Source: Agapetus fuscipes (Eukaryota; Arthropoda; Insecta; Trichoptera; Glossosomatidae). From it: 64,000 bases of DNA. The notes below the pieces were generated by a model that was not told the DNA's origin, ran no database searches, and saw nothing but the letters and a program-made list of their open reading frames with translations. Positions 1-11,867 of the stretch are shown in pieces. Location: NCBI GenBank assembly GCA_951799405.1, contig OX637353.1, forward strand, positions 4,154,001 to 4,218,000, given 5' to 3'. The position numbers were made by a program, and so were the translations under genes. Positions within the stretch are counted from its first letter, which is position 1. Each line of letters begins with the position of its first letter.

Positions 1-2420
1 TTATACTTTGAAGAAGTTTCCATTACGTCCTGCGATAAGGCGCGAGAAATGGGAATTATTTCCATGCAAATATTGCATTTGTTGTAACTGCAGGAGATTG
101 TGTGACCTGCAAACAAACAATGTAAGCTAGCGAAATTCGAATGCAGTTTTGAAGTCAATAAATGTAGACGAAGTTTGTGCATTATCAGAAAACATTGAAA
201 ATTGCAATAACCATATTTTGTGTGCATTGTGTGCTTTGATTTAATCTCATATAAGTTGCACCCATAATAAAGTCTTTTTATCTATAATCGCAGTTGCAAA
301 GATTTATTTAGATTAAATGAATTCTGACAAGAAAAAAATAATGTTAGTTAGTACCTACTGTAAAGATCTGACTCCATCTATATTCGTTTATACATCCAAA
401 ATTTTATACAAAGTATTATATATCTCTATGACACTTAGAAACTTGAGACAAAAAAAGGAGGTACCCTAATAAAAAAAACCTTGAGCTGTCCTTTGACGCA
501 TTGCTGGGCTGTATTCAGTTTCGATCTGTTTCCTGGAGGTGACGCGTCTCTTCTAGATAAAATCTGAAAATTGCTGTTTAATATTTGATTTGTGGGTGTT
601 TGTGTGAGGATGGAGCTGAGAATGGACCTGAGATGCTGCCGGGAGAAAATAATTAGGCTGATTGCACTAAAAATAACTAATGTCGCGACAATTAATACAA
701 ACTTAAAACCAGTGGCGTGTTCCTGTCCGTGAGTAAAGCGGTTTGCACAATTATTTTTCTACCATTCGAATTTCGATTGGTTAAGGCATTATTTATGGGG
801 ATGTGGAAAGGTCTTTCGTAGTCTGTGCTTCGGGTCTTTCACCCATATCGGGTTTTCCCGATATTGAGGTGTACCAGGAACAGGTTATGGAGTAGATATT
901 TCCACAAATATTGTTTTGCCAGGTTTTCTTTATTTTGGCATCTGTGTCGGGTCTACTTGGCCGGACTTGCTGAGTATCAGACGGTGCCATGGTATTGCGA
1001 ATTTTGGTAGAATGATGGGGTAAATTAGAAGTTGTCTTCCCTAACAAAAGCAGCTTGGAATAGAGTATGGAGTAGGCGCGCGTTAAGTTTTGGTAACGGG
1101 AATGCTGAAATATCCGACCCAGTGGGGTAACACTTAGTCGAAGCTGGTAACAAGACTTCCTTTCCTTTTGCCAAGAATTAGCGTGCTAAAGTCCTGTGAC
1201 GTTTCTTTGGTGAAGAAGGGGAGCGTTAAGCTTGTAATTCGATCGAATAACCCTACTCCAGAGGTCGCAAGTCCACTGGCTTCTCCATTGGAGCTAGCAG
1301 GCAGATTTTCTACTTAGAGGTGGGATTTTAATTAAAATAATTATGGGGTGGGTGGAGGTAGATTTTGCATATTATTATAAATATATAATACGTAATACAT
1401 TTAGGCGCTATGTAATTTATTCATATTGTTATTATATTATTATTCTGTAAATTTATGTAATCTGTCAAATAAAAAGACTAACAAAATTAACACATCAAGA
1501 AACTCTTCGCGATTTGCGTTCCCCCTTTTCCTTGTTCCTCATTTTGTATACGCCTTTGAATACGTTGACTGCCGTGTTTTTTCTATACGCCGTGACCTTA
1601 CCAGAGCGGGTTCTAGTAACTTCACAGAATACAAAATCCCATTAAAAATTAAAGTCACTTGTTTTAAAATCGGTTTTAATATCATGTAGTCATTTTACAA
1701 TTCATGTAATGTAAATCTCGTAAGCTTTTTAATCATAATTTTGAATTTACAATTTAGTTAGAAAGTGAGTATGTTCCACACCAAACGATAACGAATTTGG
1801 GTTTGCCACTAAAGTAGATTTTGAAACGGTAAAACAAAAAATTACACAACGTTCCGTTTCATTATCTTCCACACGACGAGGAGTCCTAACCTTAGCTAGA
1901 CGATCACACAAATGGCCAAAACTACTACGACGATCCTTCGAGGAGGCAGCGAGGGAACTTCCACCTTCCAAGATCTCTGATCTTTCTTCATCAACTAGGA
2001 GTACATCATTCACCAGGAATCTTCAACAATCTCACTGAGAGGGAAGATCTCGCCATATGGAGAACTCATTATTTAAATGTTATGGAGGCAGCAGGAGCAC
2101 GGCCTTTGGTTCGCCTGTACCACCTATAATACAGTATCCGGTCTTTTTCATTTCTTCATTAGGGGGGGGGAACTTTACACTACTCACACATGTTGCAAGT
2201 GCACTTTAAAAATCTGAAGAACCGAAACCAGAAATAAAAAAAACAGCTTTTCTTATCTCTTTTAAAATGTCCCTGAAATAGGGGCATCATTCATGAACGT
2301 GAACATTTTTACAGTATATGTGGTCAGCGTGGTATCCACGTATATGTGCTATGTAAAGAAAATATTGCCACCCATTATTTTTATCATTTGATTAAAACCA
2401 GTTGACGAATTGCAGAAAGC
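1..2420. other. No gene recognised; AT-rich DNA
   Basis: Only short open frames without family motifs occur on either strand. A G-run lies near 2162-2170. I see no repeat shared with the rest of the window and no splice-supported exon. Confidence 0.5.
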
Positions 2421-2712
2421 GTAACTACTTGCCGCGTTTTCTCCGAAGGGGTCGCACGTGGCAAGGGGAATCTGTTTATATTTTACAGGCAAGAGAGCCG
2501 GCCTTACACCAACCGCTTCTGATGAAGGGAGGGTTTCCCATTTCTCGAGGGGGCTGCTATTAATTTCCTGTGAAGGCTGAGTAACCTGGTTGGTATTTTA
2601 TTTTTGTTTTGAAATAATCACTGAAACGTGAAATCATTTCAGACACCCTCGGTGGGACTCGAGTCCGAGTTTTCGGCATAAAATGCAAGCATTTTACCAA
2701 CTAAGCTTTTGA
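2421..2712 (-). repeat. SINE family A, nearly full length
   Basis: On the minus strand it starts with a degenerate tRNA-like head (about 2712-2650), passes through the conserved GTGTCTGAAATGA block, the CCTCGAG and TTCATCAGAAG segments, and ends with the CpG-rich block CTTGCCGCG-type region near 2430. The same order of blocks is found at 15.8, 22.7 and 45.8 kb, which defines the family. Head and tail are diverged, so this is an old copy. I infer RNA polymerase III transcription and LINE-dependent mobility from the tRNA head. Confidence 0.75.
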
Positions 2713-4996
2713 CCGTATTTGTGAATGTCTTTTATTCGACTTAGTGAATAGGCTTACAGTGGAATTTAATTACGGAGCTATTTTTGTGTAACGTTTTTAT
2801 AGACGTACATATATTTTGTCTATAGCCAGGCATCTTTAGAGACTGTTGCAATCTTTGCAAGACGCAGATGCTCCATACAAAACTTGTCTACGTTGTTCGG
2901 TGAATTGTCCGGGCAATAAAATAGTCGAGAAGTTGCAGTGATGCAATAGTATAAGTGCATAGTAGAACCTATACATCCTCATTCAAAGTTTTCTGTAAGA
3001 TAGCTTACAAGCTCCTAGAATATATGTTACAACTTGGAGTATTATTTCATTATGGATTCGGGAAATCAATGTTAAAAGAGCAATGTTTAAAACAAATTAA
3101 GGGCATGGATGTTAAAATAAGCAATGCTCGTACAGCCAAGAAAAAAGTGAAGCTTACTTCAACACAGGTTCAGGCCACGCCTCGCGGAACAGTAAAAATC
3201 TAAAAATATTTAATATTGCTGTGAAACATTTCATGAATATAATAATTATGTATTTTTCCGAAGGTACTTCTTATGATGATGATGAACCAGTTGACTTCTT
3301 TGATTGACGCCGCGCCGTTTAGTGACATTGCTTTTCCAATGGCTTCTCAAAAGATTCAGCAAACAGATGTCTCTTGAAATTGACAATCTCTTGAATCGCA
3401 GATGGTAGTCGGTTTCATGCCTTTAGAGCCAAGCACGCGTACTTATAACTGTTGCTGACTTGCGCGTCTAATTTTCAAAACTTGTGGAAATATTATGCGA
3501 TATTTTGTGTGAGAAAAATGAAAAATTTTTTTTTCAAGAAACAATCTTTACTATACTATGTTTAATTTACAATACAAGCAATACCCTACACATTTAATAG
3601 AAAAATACAATTATTTACTCCAACAAATAGGATTTTCTTTGTTCGTACAAACTTCAAAATAATAAATCTTTTCACATTTTCACAACTTTTAAATTTCAAC
3701 TGATTTAATCTGTCATTGTGTCATGGTCCGCTCGTCCGAAAGTTGAAAAGTTTCCACAATTATTCAAAGAAAAACAATGCTAAATTTTTGTTACACTTTT
3801 TGATGTTATCTCGATGCGAATGTTTTAAGTCTTTTGTGTTATTTTTTTTTTTGTATAGCTCAAGTCCTCGCGTAATTATTTATTTTGCTTTTCGCACTTA
3901 TCACTGTATCACGGCCTTTGTAATTTTGGAAACAAGAGAGACGAAAGTCTGTGAGCATGAAAGATGAATTTAAAAGGGTTTATCTTTGGAGGCTTGAATT
4001 TATGACACTGTTTTATGTGAAAGGAGCATTGCGTAAAAAAGCGTGTAATTAGTAATTAATTTTGTTTGTTCTTGCCTTAAAAAAAACCTCCTCGTATAAA
4101 AGTGTTTATTCAAATATACACCTTGTAAGCATCGACCCGTTTTCAAGATCTACGAAGTAATAGCACTAGATTCTTTTGTAGTTTTAAAAGTGAACAGATT
4201 ATGGAGTCGTGACAAAAAATATATGAAAAAATTGTGACGTATGCTTTAAATTTTTTGTATCTATTTTGTTTCCGAATCTGTCATAAGCTTTCAATTTTTG
4301 ATTTGGTTTTTAATATTTTTCTAAAGTCGAGAGTAAATTAGAATGTTTGAACACTTTTATTTTTGTATAGGTAGTTGTGAATAAATTAACGACTTTTATC
4401 AACACTTATGGCTTTATAATCATAAAAAAAATACTACAGCCACATTTTAGAAATTAAAGTTTGTATTACGAGTATGTTCAAATGATAACAATGAAAATGG
4501 ACCATTTTTATAAAGCTCCGTTTAGCAGAGCTATCCACGTCAAGGTCCACATTTATCAGTTAGTTTAGTAATATAATGCGCTGAAGCAATATAAAAATCT
4601 TAAGTATCCCAACAATGAATAGCTATTGTGCAAACATATAAATCAATTTAAAAAATACACATCATACCTCCATGCCATAATCCGATCGTTATTTTTCCTT
4701 TACGTAAGTTTTCAGCAATTTTCGTGACGCGGATCCTTTAGGACCTTCCACAGTAAATTAGGTGTCCCACGTCCCGCCACCTGTTCGCTCTGGAGGTTTT
4801 ATCTCGCGCCCATAAATGTCGCTTACATGTTATATGGGTGTCGACACCCCTAACGCCAAAGCGGCGTCACTTTTTCAACGCTCGTTATAAATTACATAAA
4901 TTTGACTTGTGTCATTTTATGGTTGGCAAGTTTAGAGGTAAGAGGTTTTATCGTGTACTGAGCGAGAAGTTTGGTTTTGAATGCAATTTTAACGCA
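2713..4996. other. No gene recognised; AT-rich DNA
   Basis: Long A/T runs and short frames only. Nothing here matches the repeats identified elsewhere in the window, and I cannot support any coding call. Confidence 0.45.
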
Positions 4997-5085
4997 ACAC
5001 AACTTAGCTACACATATAGTGTAACTTTTTGCCGCGTTATCGCCGAAGGGGTCGCATGTGGCGAGTTGAACCTATAACGCATTTA
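4997..5085 (-). repeat. SINE family A, 3' part only
   Basis: Contains only the 3' third of family A: the CTAAGTTG/CTACACATATAG end (minus-strand sense reads into it), the GCCGCGTTATC and GAAGGGGTCGCATG blocks, and the GGCGAGTTGAACC block. The head and middle are missing. This pattern is unusual for 5' truncation alone only in that the break falls exactly after the block AACCTAT. Confidence 0.7.
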
Positions 5086-5435
5086 TAATAGTTGAGTGGT
5101 ACACGCCTTGGCTTGATATCTAAGTTATCTGGTTGTAAGTCGAATAATATATTTGCAGAAACGTCCCTCAAGGTAAAATTCATTTGCTTTCTTACAACAG
5201 CTTGCACAGTTCTTAAACATTAAGGTCTTGCTTGAGTTTTTTTTAAATAAATTTATGAGAAGTAATGTTTTTACAACATTCTTTTGAATTACTGAAAAAA
5301 CTATAATGAAAACATCGTTTTCTAATTATTTTATAAAATTATTAATAAATATTGACCCAATGCCATATTATGTAAAACTGAGATCAAAGTTTTCCTCAAA
5401 GGGCCCGATGGAAATCGAACATTTTTTTTTTTTTT
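5086..5435. other. No gene recognised
   Basis: AT-rich sequence with no recognised motif or repeat. Confidence 0.4.
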
Positions 5436-5612
5436 GAAAAGTTTTAGCGGAGACATTGTAGAACTCCATTTTAATTATTAAAAAATGATAAGAAACTTTG
5501 TTTAGTTCTACTTTCTTTATTTTTATTTAGTTACAAACAAAAATAACGAGTTGTAACCGGTTTCGGCCTGTTGGCCATCTTTGAGGATGGCCAAGAGGCC
5601 GAAACCGGTCAC
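5436..5612. repeat. Penelope-type terminal repeat, foldback form
   Basis: The left part (5436-5566) matches, in inverse orientation, the right terminal repeat of the Penelope-like fragment at 11868-12003, including AGCGGAGACATTG and the AACCGGTTTCGG block. It then folds back: ACCGGTTTCGGCC and GGCCATC are mirrored by GATGGCC and GGCCGAAACCGGT around a short loop. The stretch 5581-5604 reads UUGAGGA-U-GGCC-AAGA-GGCC-GAAA, which resembles a hammerhead ribozyme core (CUGANGA, stem II, GAAA). It lacks any coding sequence. Confidence 0.6.
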
Positions 5613-6472
5613 AATTTTTTTTGTAATATCAAACACGTTGAGTCGAGTTTAGTTGGTATTTTGTAGCAAATATGAAGCTTGCAAAAGTTCCTTGGAAAAT
5701 AATTCACATAAAAACAAAGATTCTAGATGAAGCCAGACAAGGCATGCACTTTTTTCTCGATGACACACTTTCCAAACCTCATAGTATAGATTTTCCCATT
5801 GTTCGGTTACCCGTACTGCCTAGATACGTGTGCGGCATAGCCAAACTCTCGATGCATATGATTCGCACGCTCTCATACATGATGCATGCGCATGTGTAAC
5901 ACGTCCATACGTCGAGAGCTCGCCTCTGAAATGAATTCGTATCAAAATATTTGTGGTGTAAGCCTGCAGCTGCCGCCATCTGCATTCTACGGAGCCGACT
6001 GCGGAAAGCGATCCTAGTTTATAGGCCTCCCTGCAGAATCACAGGCGAAACTAGCAATGCTTACAGCAATAAGATCAAATAATTACAATAACAAAATCTT
6101 GGTTGTAGAAACTAAGCTGTGACGTAGTGATGTAATTAGTAAAGCAATCCACTACACAACGAACTAATACATTTTATCTTAAGAACGCTTTCAAATTTCG
6201 GCTTGACTGAAAAAGCGTAATGTACAGAATTTCCGTAATTATTTTTTTAAGGGAAGATATTGAATCACTTTTAAGGCTAAATGTCCTGAGTTTTTTAACT
6301 TGTTGATTGGCATATGGTTGACTAATGCTAACTGATGCTGAAAAAAAAGTTTTCCTTTGCCAAAGTCATTTCAATTTAAAAGAAGGTCGAGAGTTGCAAA
6401 GGTTCTGAGGTTATGTTGCAGAGTTCAGTTGCAGAGGTTATGTTCATTTGAGATTTGGTTTCTTAGTTTGTA
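5613..6472. other. No gene recognised; ends in a tail B scrap
   Basis: No coding evidence. Around 6425-6466 there is a short match to tail B (TTATGTTCATTTGAGATTTG), the 3' end of the RTE-like LINE, immediately before the L2-type tail. Confidence 0.4.
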
Positions 6473-6545
6473 AGGGGCTCTTGAGGTGTGATACACACAA
6501 AAACAGCGCTCACCAAATAAATCATCCTAATATTATTATTATTAC
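6473..6545 (+). repeat. L2-type LINE 3' end with (ATT)n tail
   Basis: GGCTCTTGAGGTGTGA, CACACAAAAACAGCGCTC and an (ATT)n run closely match the 3' untranslated end that follows the L2-type reading frame at 52509-52610. Only the tail is present, so this is a severely 5'-truncated insertion or a short element using the L2 tail. Confidence 0.7.
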
Positions 6546-7424
6546 TACACCCGCGGCATGTAAAAGCACAAATTAATACGTGTCTGCTTGTGGAAATGTA
6601 TTTTATACGAACCCTTCATGGTCATTTACCTTTTCTACTTAGGTTACAGATAGAAGTCGGTTGAAAACAGACGGCGAAGAAGATATACTCTGCATGTAAG
6701 GTTGTTACTAGGTGATATGGTTCGGTTGATGAAAACCAGTGGACAAAGTTAGCTGAAGCAGATTCACAAAATAAACCATGAGGGTTTGAAGAGGGGAGTA
6801 TTAATGAAAAAACCCAAAAACAGGTAGCGAAGTGTGAAGATCTAATCCAAGGTTGTTGGGCTTGATGGTATGGTTATACTAAAGGAAGAGAGCAATGATG
6901 ATGCACTGATGAAGGAAGCTAAGCCGCACCCCGGGAGCAGTATGCTGAAAGCGCAATTAATGTGATTTTCCACCCCGAGGTAGGGTGCAGATTGCTTTGA
7001 CTGGAATGCGGTGCATCAGTGCATCTTACGTATGATATTATGCAAGCCAGTGCGCTCGTTTCATCTCAGAGGTGCATTTAATATTAGAGGATGAGCCTCC
7101 GCTCCTAAACCACATCTAAACATACAACAATATTGCAGCCTGACGAATCTCAAACACTGTTATGTTTAAGCATTTGAAATAATTATTTTCAACTATGAAT
7201 TATATTTTCATACGAAAATAAATCCACGCCAGAGAAGCGTGCGTTGTCAAAAAACTACCTTTCTATTGGTCAACTGCTTTGACCACGCCCACAATCACGC
7301 GAAGAGACCTGCACATTTCTCAATGAAGGAGAAAGATTGACCATCAAATGTCAGTAAACTTATTGCAGGGTCACGTTTTGTAAGACATTGCTGTATGGAA
7401 GTAAAGAGGGGACAGTTAACAATT
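6546..7424. other. No gene recognised
   Basis: No family motif. GATGCACTGATG near 6899 recurs inverted as CATCAGTGCATC near 7016, a weak hint of a small inverted-repeat element of about 130 bp. Tokens suggestive of degenerate LINE coding sequence appear near 6640-6890 but are too broken to assign. Confidence 0.35.
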
Positions 7425-7640
7425 GTGAGTTGAGTAAAGTATGTACGGTTGAAATGGCTTACCTGAGAGCAATGACTGGAAAGACACTGACTGGGAGATG
7501 AACGAGTGTGATATAAAAGAAAATTTAAGAATGAAAGTACAAAAAAGCACAATGAGATGGTTGGGACATTTTGAAAGAATGGATTACCACATTCAGCATT
7601 TGTAAGCGCAAACTTACACGTATCTGTTTATGGGCATGCA
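7425..7640 (+). pseudogene. RTE-like LINE fragment, degenerate
   Basis: Translates with frameshifts into the C-terminal reverse-transcriptase region seen better at 23.0-23.5 kb: a 'VEMAYLRAMTGK' segment and 'RWLGHFERM' near 7555-7580. At about 7590 it passes into tail B sequence (CAGCATTTGTAAGCGC). The order RT C-terminus then tail B, although with a deletion between them, agrees with the three better copies. Non-functional. Confidence 0.6.
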
Positions 7641-7931
7641 TTGGATATGAGTTTTTAATGCAATATTTATCTGTAACTGATTATTATTATAGATACTACG
7701 ATAGTTTGTGATACCAATTTACTTTTAAACGAGCCGATCAACTACTTTGTTTAAATTCATTAATTTCATCCATTCGATAAGTGCCAATAGAAACTATTGT
7801 TTTCCATTACATTTTATATCATTCAATGCATAAGTAATTAATGGTACGTATGCTAATTTTCCGGTTACAATGTACTGCGAGGTGTTTATGCGATAATTTA
7901 ATCCAGGCTTAGTGAGAATTACATATTATTA

Positions 7932-8278
7932 CTAGCTGTACCCGGCGTGTTTCACCAAGCCATTTGGGAATTTGGAATCAATTATTTCTATGCATAAAAG
8001 AAGCGGCTTTTACGCAACAATATGACCAAAAAAAAAATGAAATCCAAAATTGTACAACAAACTTCACATTATTCATTTCTAGGTTAATCTTCACTTTTCT
8101 GAAAATATGGTCTAAAACTGTTGAGCGGCAAAGCCAAGCATAGAAAATATCGAGTGCCGTGCTATAATTTATATTGTAAATTTAAAACTAAGCTGGTTTC
8201 TTTCATTCAAAATCAGTCAAACCATTTCGGAGGAGTGTGACCACAAACAATGTGACACAAAAATTGTATATAACTAGA
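7932..8278 (+). repeat. SINE/RTE-type repeat, CTAGCTGTACCCGG start
   Basis: Begins CTAGCTGTACCCGGCGTG and ends GGAGGAGTGTGACCACAAAC followed by GTGACACAAAAATT and a TATA-rich tail. This start and end are typical of short insect retroposons that share an RTE-clade LINE tail (family knowledge). A second copy of just the tail lies at about 8505-8590 in the same orientation. No coding sequence. Confidence 0.55.
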
Positions 8279-8454
8279 TAGAGCTGGGTAGATGAAGAAG
8301 GTGTTATTCCTACGAAAATACTAATATCGCGATTAAAATATAAAAAGTGAGAGTAGGAATGATACAATTTCATATGGGTTGCATGCTTAATGTCAAATAA
8401 TAATAAAAAAATTAAACAAAAAATATGTATACGCTCTTTTTAATAATATAGCTG

Positions 8455-8592
8455 CATGAAATTTACTTGTTGGCCAATTTTCATACCGATTAAGTATGCT
8501 TACAAAAGTTCATAAAAATCCATCGAGCCGTTTCGGAGGAGTGTGACCACAAACACTGTGACACGAGAATTATATATATGTAGATAGATGTT
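8455..8592 (+). repeat. Second tail of the CTAGCTGTACCCGG repeat
   Basis: GTTTCGGAGGAGTGTGACC, CACTGTGACACGAGAATT and a TATATATGTAGATAG tail repeat the end of the neighbouring copy about 270 bp upstream. The start typical of the family is absent, so this copy is 5'-truncated. Confidence 0.55.
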
Positions 8593-8629
8593 CCCGGGTA
8601 GATGGCACGTCTATAATGATAATATCTAT

Positions 8630-8970
8630 AATCTAAGTTGCAAGGATATATTCATTCAAAGCTCTCAGATGTATGCCCACAAACAAACACGTGTAGTTCG
8701 CGCTTACAAATGCTGATTGTGTACTTACAAATAAAATTCAAACCTCAAATGAACATAAGCCCCACAACTTTTGCCGACCTTTCCTGAAACAGGGGTGACA
8801 TTAGCAAAGTGAACCATTCTTTACAGTATGGGTGGTCAGCCTCATACCAACCTATAAGTCAAGGAATATGAATAATAAATTACATTTAAATATAAAAAAT
8901 AACAAAACCTTAAATAGAAATCTATACAAAAAAAGTCAAAAATTTCTTATGCAAAAAATGTAGCAAACTA
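8630..8970 (-). repeat. Tail B: 3' end of RTE-like LINE
   Basis: In minus-strand sense it reads TTGACTTATAGGTTGG, GGCTGACCACCCATACTG, CCTGTTTCAGGAAAGG, then a terminal TTAGATTATAGA repeat. The linker at 8862-8945 is nearly identical to that at 48388-48470. It sits directly 3' of the RT C-terminal fragment at 8971-9215, the arrangement also seen at 22.2 and 43.6 kb. Confidence 0.75.
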
Positions 8971-9215
8971 ATAAATCAACATTACAAATCAGCATTGCAG
9001 ATTAGCCGCCACTTCTTCCTGTCCTTGCATACTTCTTTCATTTCATCCACAGTCATAACCTTTTTCATACAAGCTCTTCTTTTATTATGACTCTGGATAT
9101 CCCATTCACTCGCTATTTCGAAAATTTGGTCCATCCATACCTTTCTCGGTCTTCCTCTTCCACGACATCCATCAACACATACAGCAACAGCACATACAGC
9201 AACATAATCCCTCAC
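8971..9215 (-). pseudogene. RTE-like LINE, RT C-terminal fragment
   Basis: The minus strand encodes the 'GRGRPRKVWMDQI' motif followed by 'EWDIQSHNKRRAC' and 'RKKWRLICNADL', ending in a stop. This is the far C-terminus of an RTE-type LINE polyprotein; the same peptide with a few differences is encoded at 22560-23490. The upstream part of the protein is absent, so this is a 5'-truncated dead copy. Assignment to RTE rather than a related clade is from general family resemblance. Confidence 0.7.
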
Positions 9216-10120
9216 TCTGAATACTACTTATTTACCAGCTCAATGCAGTGAGTTATAGATTACTACATCAGAATTACTAGAATTATACCTTTTTCATATT
9301 GAATAAAATAATCAAGAAAAAACTCAATTTATTTATATGAAAAATAATGCAAACTAAATCCCAAAAACTTCAAAACAAAGCAATGTGAGTGATTTTTAAT
9401 CAAAGGTATGACGCTAAAATTATATATATGTTGAGTGAATTAAATGGTTAAATGTCAAGGAGAATTTGAAGTTGAGTGCACTGATGTTTGTAGGTATATA
9501 AGTTAGAAAATAAGATGTTGCCTGGATATTTAAATAAGTTTTTATCAAAAATAAGGATGTACATAGATATGAAACACGAAGAAAAAATGATTTTAGAAAG
9601 ATGAAAGTAAAAACGGTGAAATATGACAGAAGCGTTTTGCACAGTGGATTTGGGGTATAAATACAGTGGAACAGGGGTACAAATACTATTTTGATCCGTA
9701 TTGATCCGTTGCGACCATTTTCGGTATGTCCTGACTTTGAAAAATCCTTAACGATTATTGATGAGAACAGGAACTTAGTTACATTTGTTGTGTGTCAATA
9801 CAATTGATTTGTACTTATGTGGATTAACACTATTTTTCGAAGGCATCAATTTATTATCGAACGTTGAACATCAGACATTAAAATACCAGATAAAGTTTGT
9901 GTCTACTTCCATTAAGGCATCTAGAATAACATGGAGTTTGCATTTTGCCCGAAAATTGAAGGTGGAAGGTAAAAACCTATCTTTCACCTTATAAATTGAT
10001 AACTAATCGACTTGAAACTTTGAAAGACAACTTAAAGTATCGAAGTGAATCATATAAATAAATCTTGAGCTAAAAAGTCAATTAACTGCAAGAGCAGTGC
10101 AAAGCTATATGACATAATAT
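9216..10120. other. No gene recognised
   Basis: AT-rich sequence with short frames lacking family motifs. Confidence 0.4.
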
Positions 10121-10236
10121 GTCATATAGCTATATTATATAGATAGATAGATATATTATATAGATATATTATTATATAGATATATTATTATATAGATATA
10201 TTATTATATATATATTATTATATAGATATATTATAT
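10121..10236. repeat. AT-rich microsatellite
   Basis: Tandem variants of TATAGATATATTAT, partly palindromic, beginning just after ATGACATAATATGTCATAT. A simple-sequence tract. Confidence 0.9.
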
Positions 10237-10747
10237 CCTAGATAGGAACGATTTTGAATTAAAACGCTCTCCACAGATCTCAGCTCGTGGGGTTGAACAA
10301 TTCACATTAGAAGGTCAGCGATGCAAAAAACAGGATCCGAATATTTGGCCGTAAACCCTAGTTAATTCAAAGCAGCACTGTTTGCAGACCTTATAGTCTC
10401 TTACCTCACCCCTACTGCATCCATCCACGCATTTCTCTGAGATAAACTGCAGCGTAATGTTTTGTGTGGATACACTTAAATACAGCGTAGCAGAGCTTGA
10501 GATTGTGATCGTTAATTGTAAGGGCCCTACCTCACCGGGATGCGTGTTTCCCTTCTTACTGCGGGTTCGGCGACAATTCACTCTGAAGTACTGCCGCGCG
10601 CATTAAATTAATTATCAAGTTTCAGTTTTTTCATATTATCTCGAAAACTGTTCACATTACCTAAAATATTTTTCAAACACTCTCTAGACATTGTATCATT
10701 CTATCATTATGAAGAAAAAAAATATGTCCAAAATATTAAACAACAAA
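10237..10747. other. No gene recognised
   Basis: A more GC-balanced block at 10300-10600 has no recognised motif on either strand. Confidence 0.4.
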
Positions 10748-10852
10748 ATTATAATTATTAAAAAATGATAACAAACTTTGTTTAGTTCTACTTTATTTAT
10801 TTTTATTTAGTTACAAACAAAAATAACGAGTTGTGACCGGTTTCGGTCTTCT
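10748..10852. repeat. Penelope-like element, left terminal repeat
   Basis: AATTATTAAAAAATGATAAC through AACGAGTTGTGACCGG and TTTCGG is an inverse copy of the right terminal repeat at 11868-11968. It is cut short after TTTCGGTCTTC, where the coding fragment begins. The same repeat occurs in foldback form at 5436-5612. Confidence 0.75.
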
Positions 10853-10896
10853 CGCAAGCACCGTCTGATGAAATCAAGTGGAGAAGGTTTCTTCAT

Positions 10897-11358
10897 TTGG
10901 ATGGAATTTCCACACTCATCAAAAGCATCTTGCCAGCCAACATTAAACCAGCTTACTACACCCATAACAAAATTGGACAGCTACTCTCAAATGGTAAAGA
11001 CAAAACTGACATTTGGCAGAAGAGTGGTGTCTACAAAATTAACTGCAAAGACTGTGATGCATCTTATATTGGGAAGACAGGTAGGACATTCCTGAAAAGA
11101 ATTGGAGAACATAAACTGTCGTTCAAAAACAGAACCATCTTCTCAGAAATGGTAAACCATTGTTTAGAACATGACCACACTTTTGTCAGTGAAGACACCG
11201 CTTTTCTGCATTTGTCAAATAATGGCTATACCCTAAATAGATTAGAAGCTATCGAAATTCTAAAAGCAAAAAAATTGGGTGTTAACATTATAAATAACCA
11301 AATCCCTCCATTCACTCCATTGATCAACACTTTACCTGTCTTCAATTTGAGTAAATAA
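10897..11358 (+). CDS. Penelope-like element, GIY-YIG endonuclease fragment
   Basis: The 153-residue frame encodes a GIY-YIG nuclease domain at about residues 42-110: 'GVYKINC' then 'SYIGKTGRTFLKRI' with the family's GVY and YIG tripeptides, the following arginine, and 'EHK'. The N-terminal part ('ILPANIKPAYYTHNK') matches the linker found between RT and endonuclease in Penelope-like elements. The endonuclease normally nicks target DNA for reverse transcription. The reverse transcriptase domain is missing: the left terminal repeat lies immediately upstream, so the copy is 5'-deleted. The ATG at 10897 is simply the first in frame and is probably not a natural start. The domain itself is uninterrupted, so decay is recent or constrained. 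Confidence 0.8.
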   Translation: MDGISTLIKSILPANIKPAYYTHNKIGQLLSNGKDKTDIWQKSGVYKINCKDCDASYIGKTGRTFLKRIGEHKLSFKNRTIFSEMVNHCLEHDHTFVSEDTAFLHLSNNGYTLNRLEAIEILKAKKLGVNIINNQIPPFTPLINTLPVFNLSK

Positions 11359-11867
11359 ACTAATGGATTTTTCTGATTATTTGTATTTAATTGGTTTCTG
11401 ACAGATACACTTGGATTGATTTATTGATTTTTTGTTGTTTTTTCTCTCTCTTTGTATTTGATTTGGTACACTCACTTTAGCTCTCTTTGGAAATTTACAT
11501 AAAACATACATTCCTTCTTGTTTGTTTAATCCTCTTAATGGTTCATTTCTCAGAACATTATCTTACACTTGTCATTTTTCTAGTATTGGTAAATAAAGTT
11601 ACTTTATAATTGTTCATAATTTTGTATTGTTCCTTGTTACGGGTTAAATTTACTTAAATTTATTCTTAGTAAATTTCCTACTCTTCACTTAACTATTTGT
11701 TTTTGTCCATATTGTTCCTAGTATACAACTTGATAAATTCACAAAGCTATTCTTTATAATTTTTCATATTTCTCCTAATTCTACTGTGTGTATAATATTC
11801 ATTTTGCTTTATATAGTCTCCCATTATTTTAAGATTTCAGTTTCTCTGAGGTTCAGTTTCTCTAATA
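11359..11867 (+). other. Penelope-like element, 3' non-coding region
   Basis: AT-rich sequence between the GIY-YIG stop codon and the right terminal repeat; contains AATAAAG near 11593. No frame of interest. Confidence 0.5.

Noticed and set aside
1426..1689. Possible host exon
   Set aside because: Short frame, no splice sites in agreement, no recognised domain.
10315..10581. Cys-containing 88-residue minus-strand frame
   Set aside because: Cysteine spacing fits no zinc-finger pattern, and there is no supporting context.
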